From the NCBI GenBank assembly GCA_050633105.1, contig JBOEFW010000004.1, forward strand, positions 1 to 64,000: a stretch of 64,000 nucleotides of DNA, written 5' to 3'. Shown piece by piece: positions 34,311-43,941 of this stretch. This DNA comes from Aureispira sp050633105. GTDB taxonomy: Bacteria; Bacteroidota; Bacteroidia; Chitinophagales; Saprospiraceae. A program made the position numbers and the translations under genes. Numbering within the stretch: the first letter of the stretch is position 1; every line of letters starts with the position of its first letter. The notes beneath the pieces are model-generated. The model ran no database searches. It was not told the origin of the DNA and saw only the letters and a program-made list of their open reading frames with translations.

Positions 34311-35528
34311 TTATCGAATAAAATTTCTCAATTCCTCTTTTTTGCTTGAAAAGGTGAGTAAATCCACAATTTTATGATAGTTGTCCGCGTCATATGTGGC
34401 ACTAAAGGCCGCTTTTGCAAATTTTAATTTAGAGCTGTCAGAAGAAAATAGTTGGACCAATTCTATAATTTGATCGGTGCTAAAACAACGTCCCTTAACG
34501 CCCTCTTGAGCCACATCAATTTTAGTAAAATCAGTTAATTCCTCTTTGATTTGCTTTTTCAAATTGCTAAAATAGCTTTGATTAGTGCTTGGTTCTGGGC
34601 AATTTTTACGGCCTTGATAACCATTTTGTTCTGCACTAGGCGGAGCAGGAGGTGTTTCTACTTTTACAAGTGTATTGCTGGGCGCGCGCGATTGAATGTG
34701 ATCTCCCCAATCAATTCTAACATCCTCTAGGGTGGTATTTAAACGGCCTGAGAGGGTGATTCTCTCTCCAGCAGAGAGGTTAAAGAATCCATATTGATCC
34801 ATTTTAAGCTCTCCAATATCGTGTCCATTTTTATTCGCTCGAAGCCCTGGTATTGCCTTTAAGTCGGTTGTTGTGACCTTTAGAAGGGTTCCAGCTTTCC
34901 CCATGTTTTGTATGGTTAGAGAAAAGGTTAATGTGTTTCTTCTGTAGTTAACAGAGTTGGTAACAGCAGTAGCATTATCGGAGAGTGCTTGGCTTCCTCT
35001 GGTGAGACTTAGCGCAGGCATACCTTCGGAGACCATTTTTGAGGGCTTGGATGGCGGAGTTGGTGGTGTTGGTGGCGTTTCTACTTTATTTTTATTAATG
35101 GTATAAGATTGAATATTATCTCCCCAATCAATTCTAACATCCTCTAAAGTGGTTTGTACTCTACCCGAGAGGGTTAATCGACCACCAACAGGAACTGTAT
35201 GAAACTCTTGTTCATTAATTTTAGGCCGTCCAATATCATGTCCATTTTTATTCGCTCTTAGTCCTGGAATAACACGAAGGTTGGTTGTTTTAACTTTTAG
35301 AAGAGTGCCTGGTTTTCCTGTATTTTCTATAGTAAGAGAAAAAATCAAAGTATTGGCACTTTCTCTATAATTGATATACTTGGTAGTAGCAGTAACATTT
35401 TCAGAAAGTGCTTGACTTCCTTTGGTAAGGCTCAATGCAGGCATGTCTTCTGAAACCATATCAGCATTGGATTGAGCAAGGAGCACAAAACTAGTTAAGC
35501 ATCCCCAAAGTAATAAAATCGAACGCAT
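34311..35528 (-). CDS. Secreted protein with two tandem repeats and a DUF4476 domain
   Basis: 405 aa with a signal peptide (LLLWGCLTSFVLLAQ). Two similar blocks of about 130 residues follow, each running from MVSE(D/G)MPALSLT(K/R)GSQALS through GLRANKNGHDIG to TTLEDVRIDWGD. They are joined by proline-rich linkers (PPTPPTPPSKPSK). The C-terminal 95 residues match DUF4476: LKKQIKEELTDFTKIDVAQE, CFSTDQIIELVQLFS, LKFAKAAFSATYDADNYHKI. Function unknown. The neighbour at 35626-36942 has a related fold of repeats, so the two may be a pair. Confidence 0.75.
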   Translation of the reverse strand: MRSILLLWGCLTSFVLLAQSNADMVSEDMPALSLTKGSQALSENVTATTKYINYRESANTLIFSLTIENTGKPGTLLKVKTTNLRVIPGLRANKNGHDIGRPKINEQEFHTVPVGGRLTLSGRVQTTLEDVRIDWGDNIQSYTINKNKVETPPTPPTPPSKPSKMVSEGMPALSLTRGSQALSDNATAVTNSVNYRRNTLTFSLTIQNMGKAGTLLKVTTTDLKAIPGLRANKNGHDIGELKMDQYGFFNLSAGERITLSGRLNTTLEDVRIDWGDHIQSRAPSNTLVKVETPPAPPSAEQNGYQGRKNCPEPSTNQSYFSNLKKQIKEELTDFTKIDVAQEGVKGRCFSTDQIIELVQLFSSDSSKLKFAKAAFSATYDADNYHKIVDLLTFSSKKEELRNFIR

Positions 35529-35544
35529 ATTTTAATGATTATAA

Positions 35545-35578
35545 TAAGCCTCCTTTTTATGATTAGAAAGGAGGCTTA
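35545..35578 (-). terminator. Hairpin between secreted-protein genes
   Basis: Twelve-base arms TAAGCCTCCTTT and AAAGGAGGCTTA with a 10-base loop. It follows the 35626-36942 gene on the minus strand; the downstream T-run is weak, so termination may be partial and the next gene read through. Confidence 0.6.
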
Positions 35579-35625
35579 TAGGTTGTGAAAGGATAGAACT
35601 GAGGGAAAACTAGTACCGATTAATA

Positions 35626-36942
35626 TTATTTAACTCTTATAGTACTGCTAGAGCTTTTAGACGAGCTAGAAGTAGTTTTACCGTTGACAGTAGTGGTGCT
35701 GCTACTTGAACTTTTAGTAGTCATTTGGAACCCGCCACTGTCATTGCCTGAAGCAGTTTTGTTATCATTTCCAAATCGTTGGTCTAATGGGCTCACGTAG
35801 TCAGGATCTGATTCAATCGTATTGAGTTTCTTTACCACTTTAAAACTTTCCTTTTTGGGTTTGATTTCGAAAGAAACAGCAAGGGTAGAGCCATGAATGA
35901 AAACGTTATCTTTAAAGATTTGACCATCTTGAAAATGAATTTCAAGTGTTTGTTTTCCTGATCCTGTTGTGAAAGTAATGTTAGAAGTATATTGTTGGCT
36001 AATCAAGGCTCCATTAACATAGATAACAAAACATTTACGGTCTGCATTGAAAAAATTAAGCTGGGCTCTTCTTGTTCCTGCAACATTAACTGGAGTACAA
36101 CTAGATACCGCATAAGTATTGGAAGCGGCAGGCATTGTTTTATTTCCTTCCGTAGTTGTTGTTACAGTTGGATTCGCTGGTTGTTGCTGGACCAAACTCC
36201 CTTCTTGATAAATAGGGGTACTAGGGATTTCAATAGGAGTGAAACTGTAACGACTAAGATTTTCACCAAAGGACAAGGCTACTTCTTCAGAAGGTGTCTC
36301 CATACTACCAACTAAAGTTACTTTGTTACCTTGTTGGAGGAGTTGAATCTCTTTTCCATTAAAGCGAATCGCGTCTCCATCAGTTGTGGTTAGTGTTTTT
36401 GTTGTCAACTGCACCAATGTTTGCGCTGTTCCTTTGTAATCTACAATTAAAGTGAAATTGAGCTTTCCTTTTTTGAAGGTTGCTTTCTTAACCGTAGCCG
36501 TCAAGTCATTGACTTGTACCATTGCTCCCGTCTTTAAAGGGAGTGCTTCTAAGCTTAGAACATCTGTAGTTGTTGCTTGATGCAAGCCATTTAAATCCAA
36601 TTTAAAACTGTTGCGACGAAAATCGAAATTACCATCTACACGAGGCACAAAAGCTATTTGTCCTTTTGGTTTAATGACTTTAAACTTTCCCTTTTTAGGT
36701 TTGTAAGTGCCTGCATTATCATAATTGAAACCTACCTTTTGGGTATTATAAGCATAGTAGGTATCACTGTTATTTTTGATTGTTAATCGAAACTTGCAGT
36801 AATCTTCCTTGGCAATAATATCCTTGAGCGATAAGGCACAGTCTTCAATTTCAAGGGTAGGAGGAGCAATATAGTTGATTTCGTCTTGAGCAAATAAGAA
36901 TAAGCTGCTAAAGCAGCAACATAGGAGAGTAAGGAAACGCAT
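35626..36942 (-). CDS. Secreted protein of unknown function with Ser-rich C-terminus
   Basis: 438 aa with a signal peptide (LLCCCFSSLFLFAQ). The N-terminal half (CALSLKDIIAKEDYCKFRLT, NNSDTYYAYNTQKVGFNYD) resembles DUF4138/TraN-like beta-structure found in conjugation and adhesion-related proteins, but I am not certain. A middle block (VQVNDLTATVKKATFKKGKL to SFGENLSRYSF) matches the repeat type of the next gene. The tail is Ser/Thr-rich (SSSSSTTTVNGKT). Same strand and 98 bases from the DUF4476 gene. Confidence 0.6.
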   Translation of the reverse strand: MRFLTLLCCCFSSLFLFAQDEINYIAPPTLEIEDCALSLKDIIAKEDYCKFRLTIKNNSDTYYAYNTQKVGFNYDNAGTYKPKKGKFKVIKPKGQIAFVPRVDGNFDFRRNSFKLDLNGLHQATTTDVLSLEALPLKTGAMVQVNDLTATVKKATFKKGKLNFTLIVDYKGTAQTLVQLTTKTLTTTDGDAIRFNGKEIQLLQQGNKVTLVGSMETPSEEVALSFGENLSRYSFTPIEIPSTPIYQEGSLVQQQPANPTVTTTTEGNKTMPAASNTYAVSSCTPVNVAGTRRAQLNFFNADRKCFVIYVNGALISQQYTSNITFTTGSGKQTLEIHFQDGQIFKDNVFIHGSTLAVSFEIKPKKESFKVVKKLNTIESDPDYVSPLDQRFGNDNKTASGNDSGGFQMTTKSSSSSTTTVNGKTTSSSSKSSSSTIRVK

Positions 36943-37266
36943 GATTTAATTTTTTGTATACACCAGAGCTCTCCAATAAGAGAGAATAGCTCCAGATTGT
37001 AAAAGAGTGAGGGAAATCGTAGAACAACTAAACGATAGACATTTAGTCTATCGTTTAGTTGTTCTAGTAAAGTTGGTGAATTTATACTAAAAGCTTACTA
37101 AACGAACTTTTGAACTACCTATAAAATTGATCTTTAAAAGAGATGGAAATTTGAATGAAATTTATTGCATGCTGAAAATGAGTTATTTAGGTTGTTTTTG
37201 CGACAGCTCACAATTCTTATTACTGCTGCTTGTTAAAAGATAGCAGTCTATCCAAAAAGTAACACC
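36943..37266. other. Intergenic region with a 20-bp-arm perfect hairpin
   Basis: About 320 bases. At 37021-37065 two perfect 20-base arms (AGAACAACTAAACGATAGAC and its complement) enclose a 5-base loop. It lies about 200 bases after the M43-like gene's stop and 80 bases before the next gene's start on the same strand. No T-run follows, so it is either an RNA stabiliser or a Rho-type pause rather than a classic terminator. Confidence 0.55.
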
Positions 37267-38736
37267 TTATTGTTGTTTGTATTCAATAATAATGGGCATA
37301 ATTTGTTGATCAGTTGCAATGCCTTGTACCCGAGAACCTGTTTTGTCATACTCTAGATAAGTGGTTGGGATAAGATTGCTTCCTAAGATGGAAAAAACAC
37401 GTTGAACAACATCTAAGGGCTCCTCAATAGAGTTCATTTGATCGATAAGTTCCTCTATTCGCAATTGCTTTTTAGAGAACAACACCACAATGTGATTGAC
37501 GCCTTCAGGGCCTTTTAACTCGTCTATTTTGAGGCGCTCTTGACCTTTGGGAACAGTGAAGGCAGCTTGCTCTTCTCCTTTGAAAAAAGCGCGTTCGCCT
37601 TTTTGAGGGAACTGTAAATAAATGCCGCGTTCCGCATCGCCTTCCAATACATAAACATACCCCTTCTTATCATTAACAATTGCAATGTTATAAGGCGTGC
37701 CTTGTGCATAAGGGCCATCTTGGTCTACAAAAACATTCTCTTTGCGGACTGTACTTAGGGTTTTACCTTGCATATAAACAGCAACTTCTCCCATTAAGCC
37801 TTTTTCTTCTGCTAAGGTTTTTAGCTGGCGCTTGGAGTAGCGACGCTTAGGGAAGACCAGATAATTGCGCAAGTTGACGATTGCATAACGCATGCGGCGG
37901 TATTGTTCTTCTGAAAAATGGTTGATGCAATAAGTGCGCGGGTTTTCTGACATAATATTGCGCGTGTCAGGTTTGTAAAAACGTTTTCTACCAGATTGAT
38001 CTTTCATCCGTCCAATATATCCACAGCGTTCATCTACGGTTTCATAAGTTAAAACAGGATCCGCAGGTGTATCGCAAATCAAATCGCCTTCGGTCATGCA
38101 ATTGCTGCCATCTACAAATTCTCGAGTTTCTGAAGCTTTTGGACCAGCTGTTGGGAATAAGGTAAAATAATGCCCCATTTGACGAGCTAAAGAAACACCA
38201 TCATCTAAGCAAGATTGATCTAGAATAATACGATCGGTATTGCGTTCTAAATCGCCAGGATAATAGGTGTAACCACAAAATTTAAGAGGCCCATCAGAAA
38301 TACTACCCACTAAATATAGATTGATGACGTCCTTGACATCATTGCCAGCACAAAGACTGGTTTCTTGTTCTTTATCAAAATCATAAAACTCGTCCTTACT
38401 GATGTAATTGTAGTCTCCTAACAATACAAATTGTATATAAATAGGGACAAAAAATTTATTGAGTTGATCAAAGGCACCTTGTACTTGATCAATACTCACG
38501 GTTTTGTCTCCTCCACGGACGATATGTACTTTTACAGGGACTTCCGTCATCCCTTTAGACGTAGCCATCTTGAAGGCATCTAAATTTTCCTTGTGGTTTT
38601 TTAAGAAATTCTCTTGTTCGGTATTAATAACAGTACCAGAGTATTGTTTTTTGGTAAGAATACGACGCTCTTGTGCCCAACTATTCGTGCTTTGAAGTAA
38701 GACGAAGGCAACTACAAAGAGTAAAGCTTTGTTCAT
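37267..38736 (-). CDS. Pappalysin (M43)-like secreted protein with lost zinc motif
   Basis: 489 aa with a signal peptide (VVAFVLLQSTNSWAQ). The middle matches M43 metalloproteases of Bacteroidota: VKVHIVRGG, DVINLYLVGSISDG, NCMTEGDLICDTPADP, and NIMSENPRTYCINHFSEEQY. In active members the zinc site reads HExxHxxGxxH; here the equivalent is ARQMGHYFTLFPT, so the first His and the catalytic Glu are replaced by Arg and Gln and the third ligand by Pro. It is therefore probably a non-catalytic homologue. A C-terminal domain of about 180 residues follows; no T9SS signal seen. Confidence 0.8.
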   Translation of the reverse strand: MNKALLFVVAFVLLQSTNSWAQERRILTKKQYSGTVINTEQENFLKNHKENLDAFKMATSKGMTEVPVKVHIVRGGDKTVSIDQVQGAFDQLNKFFVPIYIQFVLLGDYNYISKDEFYDFDKEQETSLCAGNDVKDVINLYLVGSISDGPLKFCGYTYYPGDLERNTDRIILDQSCLDDGVSLARQMGHYFTLFPTAGPKASETREFVDGSNCMTEGDLICDTPADPVLTYETVDERCGYIGRMKDQSGRKRFYKPDTRNIMSENPRTYCINHFSEEQYRRMRYAIVNLRNYLVFPKRRYSKRQLKTLAEEKGLMGEVAVYMQGKTLSTVRKENVFVDQDGPYAQGTPYNIAIVNDKKGYVYVLEGDAERGIYLQFPQKGERAFFKGEEQAAFTVPKGQERLKIDELKGPEGVNHIVVLFSKKQLRIEELIDQMNSIEEPLDVVQRVFSILGSNLIPTTYLEYDKTGSRVQGIATDQQIMPIIIEYKQQ

Positions 38737-39050
38737 GATTGATTTAATTATTCTAAAATTTAAAAGTAGGCATTACTATAAAACAACGCCCACAGAAATA
38801 GATACATGAGCGAAGTGAATAAATAATATAATACAATTGCAAGGAATATGCAAGGAGAAGTCCTTGCCTTCCACAAAGGTATAAATGAAGTGGTGTACAC
38901 CACTTCAAGGCCTAATCAATACAACAAGTTGATGATTAGCAATCTAAAAATAGCGATCAGTTGTTGTAGGAAGTGGGAATAACTAAAAGAGGTTCTAGAA
39001 TTTTTTAAAAAAATGCTTTTAGAGAATGGTAGAGCATTCTGTAAGGCCAT
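38737..39050. other. Intergenic region with two palindromes
   Basis: About 310 bases between minus-strand genes. It holds GCAAGGA-GAAG-TCCTTGC (38850-38867) and the perfect 22-base palindrome TGAAGTGGTGTACACCACTTCA (38886-38907). These probably help terminate the upstream lipoprotein gene or bind a dimeric regulator of the M43-like gene. No ORF. Confidence 0.45.
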
Positions 39051-39689
39051 TTATAGTGCAGGTAAAGTCAATGTGGACTGAAAGCTATCTTCCGTTAATT
39101 CTAACACTTCTGCCTCTACGTTTTTGTCTGTAATGACAAAATTAACATCACTACCATCTGCATTTACCATTAACGTGCCATCAATGCGATATTTGGAAAC
39201 CCAGTGGTCTTTCCAGGTAATGGATACATCCATAGTATGACGATCGCCCTCTTGAGTAGCATTGCTAACTTTTACTTTAGGTTTAGCAAAGTTATCACTA
39301 TAAACCATGCGGATAGCAGGGTAAATCAATGCCGTTGCAAAGTCTTTAGGAGAAGTTCCTATGCGTTCGTAATTTTGATATTTAACCACATCAAGATCAT
39401 TGTCGGCAGCTCCACCTGCTGCGCGTCCATTGCTTGAACTAGAACTGCTGCTTGAGCTAGAACGGCGGCTAGAACTGCTTGAACTATTATAAGAGCGACT
39501 ACTAGATTCTTCTTGATTGGCCTGATAATTCTCTTCGTCTAAATCATCATCCCAACTTACATCAGAAACTAAGGTGTCAATGGCTACTGTCGTAGAATCA
39601 TTAGCAGGAGTAGTAGCAGCATATCTTGGATCATCTCCACAACTTGCCAATAAAATGGCGACGAGTAAAAGGAAGGTGTAAGGCATCAT
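39051..39689 (-). CDS. Lipoprotein with serine-rich linker, unknown function
   Basis: The start was set at the ATG at 39689, which gives a standard lipoprotein signal (PYTFLLLVAILLASCGDD); the frame is open 29 codons further. An acidic stretch (DVSWDDDLDEENYQANQEE) leads into a low-complexity Ser/Arg run of about 35 residues. A C-terminal globular part follows (KDFATALIYPAIRMVYSDNF, DVSITWKDHWVSKYRIDGTL). No family recognised. The Ser run is probably a flexible linker lifting the domain from the membrane. Confidence 0.7.
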   Translation of the reverse strand: MMPYTFLLLVAILLASCGDDPRYAATTPANDSTTVAIDTLVSDVSWDDDLDEENYQANQEESSSRSYNSSSSSSRRSSSSSSSSSSNGRAAGGAADNDLDVVKYQNYERIGTSPKDFATALIYPAIRMVYSDNFAKPKVKVSNATQEGDRHTMDVSITWKDHWVSKYRIDGTLMVNADGSDVNFVITDKNVEAEVLELTEDSFQSTLTLPAL

Positions 39690-40651
39690 AGCAAGATAAT
39701 CTAGGAATACACGAAGAAGTGTAAGGTGAATAAAAAACTTCAAGTAGGAAAATAGAGCGAAATAAGCAAACAACAAAATTTTAACCCAATAATATAACCA
39801 AGGGAATACACCAGTACTTCACAATTGACTTATCTATCGGAGGATTACTGAAAAAGATTTTTCCTGATATAGTGATAGGATAAGTTTGTGAAGTCGAATT
39901 CCTATTCTTTTTTCCAGCCTTAAAAGTTTAGCTTCTAAAAGCAACGACTAAATACAACTTGTTGGAAAAAAGTAACAAAAATAAAAGCAAGTAAAAGCAG
40001 TAAACAAAACCATAAAAGTACTTACTTTACGTTAAAGTAGACGACTTAAATAAAATTTGTATAGATGTTTTTAGCAAGGAAAAAAAGATAAATGGCAGTA
40101 CTTGATTTAATAGAAAGAGATTTAAAAATGGAACACATAGAAGGAAGGTGTAATTAGAAGGAATCTTAAAAAAGTGGCTTATAAACAAGCATTTATCGTC
40201 AAAATTTACAAATCAATATCAAGAGGCTGAAAGAAGAACTGGGATTAGAATAAATACTACCCAAATTACTATCAAGACTTTTATCGAAATGATTGAAGTT
40301 TTTATGAAAACTGAATTCGAGTTGATTTGATACAATTTTGAGCAAGTTAAAACTCAAAAGAGTTTATATCCTTATTCAATGAATTTATATTGGGGAATGG
40401 CATTCGATTTTTTTCTACTCAAAAATTCAGAAAAAAAAATAGTACTTCATTTTGGAAAATTGTTAAATTGAAAAAAGCCAGCTGAGAACAATGCCTACAA
40501 CGTCCATTCTTCTCATTCGGTTGGCACGACGTGTATGCGGTGACGCTAAGGAGATAATTTTTCTGACAGCTAGGACTATTAGCCCCAATCTTACAACAAC
40601 TTATTGGCCTTTGGAATACAAAATCAACCTACCAATTAATATTTAGATAGT
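39690..40651. other. Long gene-poor region, possibly decayed sequence
   Basis: About 960 bases with no gene over 60 codons. Short open stretches near 40093-40330 (for example TQITIKTFIEMIEVFMKTE, then a stop) have a protein-like look and sit in two frames, as a decayed gene would. I cannot name a parent. The right end must carry the promoter of the antiporter gene. Confidence 0.35.
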
Positions 40652-42910
40652 ATGCACCTTCAAAGAAGTTTCTTGTGTAAGCGAAATCTTATCCTCCTTG
40701 TATGTCTATTTCATATTGTTCTATTAAGAGCGCAGTCTACTTCTGATAGTGTTCTTATTAATCCAATGGATACAACGATTGTTGCTAGTGTTTTTGCTGA
40801 AACTCTTGTAGAAGCCCCTGTTCCCAATATTGGGGTTGCCAAATTTGAGCTGCATTTCGATAACGATCAAATTACTATTCAAGCAAAAAAGGGGCACAAG
40901 GTAACCAACCTTCCTGCAAAATTTACCAGTACTTTTGAGTTAAAAGGAGAATCTAGAGCAATTTTGTTTGAAAATGGAACAGCAACAATCCCTTATATTG
41001 CAACTTATATAGGGGAGTTGTTGTCGGTGCGTTCTCAGTATCAGAATTGTAAAGTAAAAGCTTGCCCCGATTGCGATCCTACAACACATCCTAAACAAGA
41101 AGATGTCATTTGTTTGGAGGAGGAGCACAGTCAATTGGTACATGTTAAAAAACGCCAAAATGGAAGTTTGCGTATCCAGTCTATCGCTTTGTGGTGGTCT
41201 ATTATTCCACCTTTAGTAGCGATTTTTTTAGCACTGCTTTTCCGTCAAGTTTTATTGGCCTTGTTTATGGGGATTTTAGCGGGCTCTTGGGTGGTCGCCG
41301 GAATGCCTTTTACGCCTTATGATATTGTGAAGAGCTTCTTTAGTGTGCTTGACCACTATATCTTAGGGGCCCTTAATAGCAGCAGCCATTTATCTGTTTT
41401 AGTGTTTTCGGTTATGATTGGTGGAGTTGTGGCGATTATTTCGCGGAATGGCGGAATGGCTGGAGTGGTTAAGCAACTTGCTCCCTTAGCAAAAGGCCCG
41501 AAAAGCACACAGTTGGTGGCTTGGCTGTTAGGTGTTGCCATCTTTTTTGATGATTATGCGAATAGTTTGATTGTGGGGAATACCATTCGCCCACTGACCG
41601 ATAAATACAAGATTTCTAGAGAGAAGCTCGCTTATATTGTTGATAGTACGGCTGCTCCCATTTCAGCAGTGGCTTTTATTACAACATGGATTGGAGCAGA
41701 GTTGAATTATATTAGTGATGCCTTGCCTTCTTTGGCAGGGTTGGATAATCCTCCATCTGCTTATTCTATGTTTTTGAGTTCTTTGCCCTACTCGTTTTAC
41801 TCCTTCTTTACTTTGTTGTTCATTCTAATCATTATCTACACTGGTAGAGACTTTGGAGCTATGTATAAAGCAGAACATCGTGCTCGAACAACAGGGCGTG
41901 TTTTTGATACCGAGGGAGAAGCTTTGAGTGAGGATGATATGGAAGAATTAGAGCCCGTAGAAGGCGCTCCTCACCGTTGGATCAATGGATTTTTGCCGAT
42001 TTTAACGGTTGTCTTGGGAACCTTACTAGGACTGATTGATACGGGAATGCAGACGTGTTATAATGAATTAGCAGGCATGGATATAGTGACCAATTTACCC
42101 AATAGTAATTGGGGAACAGTTTGGAACAATATGGCCTACTTAAACGATACCAATGTGGCACCTACTGGAGCCGTAGAGCCGATTGGTTTTGTGCGTAAAA
42201 TGGGGATTCTTATTGGAAAATCCGATTCTTATGCAGCTTTGTTATGGGCTTCAATGTCCGCTATTATGCTGGCCTTAATTTTAACGGTTAGTCAGCGTAT
42301 CATGAAGCTTTCTGCGGCAATAGAAACGGTTGTTGCGGGCTTTAAAACGATGATGCCTGCTTTATTGATTTTAATCTTAGCTTGGGCCTTAGCAACAACA
42401 ACAGAAGAGTTGTCTACCGCAGAATTTTTGACAGCTGCTTTGGGGGATGCTTTGAGTCCTTATATGGTCCCTGTAGTCGTCTTTATTTTGGCTGCTTTAA
42501 TTGCCTTTTCTACAGGATCTAGTTGGAGTACAATGGCTATCTTATATCCTATTGCGATTCCTTTGTGCTGGAGCATTAGTCAGAATGCAGGGCTGCCTTT
42601 AGAAACAGCAATGGAGTTGTTATACAATGTTATTGCTGTTGTTTTAGCGGCTTCAGTATTGGGGGATCACTGTTCTCCAATTTCTGATACAACAATTTTA
42701 AGCTCGCTTTCGTCTAGCTGTAACCACATTGATCACGTTAAAACACAGTTGCCTTATGCTTTAACGGTAGGGGCGGTTAGTTTGATGTTGTCTTATGCTT
42801 CTACAGCATTCAATATTCCGTTTATAGTAAGTATGTTGGTTGGTTTAGCTATTTTATTTGGAGTGATAATGATGTTTGGAAAAGTAGTACCAGAAGCTGC
42901 AAAAAAGTAG
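40652..42910 (+). CDS. NhaC-type Na+/H+ antiporter with exported N-terminal domain
   Basis: 752 aa, about 200 more than usual for this family. Residues 1-28 look like a signal peptide (LILLVCLFHIVLLRAQS). A 150-residue domain follows, with a cysteine cluster (CKVKACPDCDP) expected on the periplasmic side. The transporter starts near residue 180 (IQSIALWWSIIPPLVAIFLA) and shows the NhaC family pattern: GVAIFFDDYANSLIVGNTIR, STAAPISAVAFITTWIG, FSTGSSWSTMAILYPIAIPL and LGDHCSPISDTTILSSLSS. It exchanges Na+ (or an organic substrate) for protons across the inner membrane. Confidence 0.88.
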   Translation: MHLQRSFLCKRNLILLVCLFHIVLLRAQSTSDSVLINPMDTTIVASVFAETLVEAPVPNIGVAKFELHFDNDQITIQAKKGHKVTNLPAKFTSTFELKGESRAILFENGTATIPYIATYIGELLSVRSQYQNCKVKACPDCDPTTHPKQEDVICLEEEHSQLVHVKKRQNGSLRIQSIALWWSIIPPLVAIFLALLFRQVLLALFMGILAGSWVVAGMPFTPYDIVKSFFSVLDHYILGALNSSSHLSVLVFSVMIGGVVAIISRNGGMAGVVKQLAPLAKGPKSTQLVAWLLGVAIFFDDYANSLIVGNTIRPLTDKYKISREKLAYIVDSTAAPISAVAFITTWIGAELNYISDALPSLAGLDNPPSAYSMFLSSLPYSFYSFFTLLFILIIIYTGRDFGAMYKAEHRARTTGRVFDTEGEALSEDDMEELEPVEGAPHRWINGFLPILTVVLGTLLGLIDTGMQTCYNELAGMDIVTNLPNSNWGTVWNNMAYLNDTNVAPTGAVEPIGFVRKMGILIGKSDSYAALLWASMSAIMLALILTVSQRIMKLSAAIETVVAGFKTMMPALLILILAWALATTTEELSTAEFLTAALGDALSPYMVPVVVFILAALIAFSTGSSWSTMAILYPIAIPLCWSISQNAGLPLETAMELLYNVIAVVLAASVLGDHCSPISDTTILSSLSSSCNHIDHVKTQLPYALTVGAVSLMLSYASTAFNIPFIVSMLVGLAILFGVIMMFGKVVPEAAKK

Positions 42911-42915
42911 ATTGT

Positions 42916-43818
42916 ATGAGATTAAAAAATAACATGAAAAATTTACTAGTAATACTTGTTTTGGTCACTTTCATGGCTTGTGGCTCCGTTTCTAATTCCA
43001 AGTCATTAGAGCAGGTCGAAAGAAAACAAACCTATCAGGCGTTGCGTAAGGCGTTTAAAAGTTCTTTAATAAAGCATTTAAAAGCCCCTCAATTTTATGA
43101 TGATGAAGAAAACCTTCCACCAAATATCTCTGTGGTACATTATCCTTCTGAAGGCAGAAACTTAAAAGGATTATTGCACACCTCTAATATTGATTCTACT
43201 AAAAAAACAAAAGCACTCGTTTACTTACATGGTGGTTTTGCTCTTGGTTATCCTGATGTAACAGATTGCCAACCTTTCCTTGATGCTGGATATGTTGTTT
43301 TTGCTCCAGCTTATAGAGGCGAAAATGGAAACGAAGGCAATTTTGAATGTTTTTATGGAGAAGTATCTGATGCAGAGAACGCTGTCAAGTGGTTATCAAC
43401 ACAAGCTTATATTGATGCCGATCAAATCTTTGTATTTGGTCACAGTATTGGTGGTGGTGTTTCGGCCTTGTTAAGCTTGAATGATAATTGCCCCTCGAAG
43501 TTGAATGGTAGTGCTGCTGGACTTTACTTCAAGGAATCTTTTGTTGAATTAGTAGGGAAAGAGAAGATTCCTTTTGATCTTACAGTGGAAGAGGAATATT
43601 TCTTCCGTTGCCCTATTTACACTTTGAACTATCTTTTGAAGAAACATATGATGTATATTGGGACAGACGATTATTATAAGGAGTACAAGACTTACATTTT
43701 AGAATTGTATGGAACCACTCCTCAAAATTTTAAACTAGTCGAAATACCTGGTGATCACTTCTCTAGCTTGGAACCATCAATGAAAAGCTTCTTAAAAGAA
43801 ATTGAAAAAATGTTATAA
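42916..43818 (+). CDS. Alpha/beta hydrolase lipoprotein (prolyl-oligopeptidase-like)
   Basis: 300 aa. A lipoprotein signal ends VTFMACGS; the ATG at 42916 is used although MKNLL at 42934 is equally good. The fold shows the oxyanion region VYLHGGFALGYPD, the PAYRGENGNEG strand-loop, the nucleophile elbow FGHSIGGG (Ser) and a late His in EIPGDHFSSL. It would hydrolyse an ester or peptide bond at the cell envelope; the substrate is unknown. It begins 6 bases after the antiporter stop, so the two are probably co-transcribed. Confidence 0.82.
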   Translation: MRLKNNMKNLLVILVLVTFMACGSVSNSKSLEQVERKQTYQALRKAFKSSLIKHLKAPQFYDDEENLPPNISVVHYPSEGRNLKGLLHTSNIDSTKKTKALVYLHGGFALGYPDVTDCQPFLDAGYVVFAPAYRGENGNEGNFECFYGEVSDAENAVKWLSTQAYIDADQIFVFGHSIGGGVSALLSLNDNCPSKLNGSAAGLYFKESFVELVGKEKIPFDLTVEEEYFFRCPIYTLNYLLKKHMMYIGTDDYYKEYKTYILELYGTTPQNFKLVEIPGDHFSSLEPSMKSFLKEIEKML

Positions 43819-43941
43819 TCATAACTCAAAAACTATAATCAACGTACCGATTGTAATTATTTTACCATCCAGTGATTCGTTGATTAAAACGGTCCCTTTT
43901 TCTGATGGAATAGAGCATATCTAAATAAGCAATCAGAAGAA

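Noticed and set aside
40093..40330. Possible decayed transposase or regulator in the 39.7-40.6 kb gap
   Set aside because: Several short frames look protein-like, but none carries an identifiable motif; recorded only as a gene-poor region.
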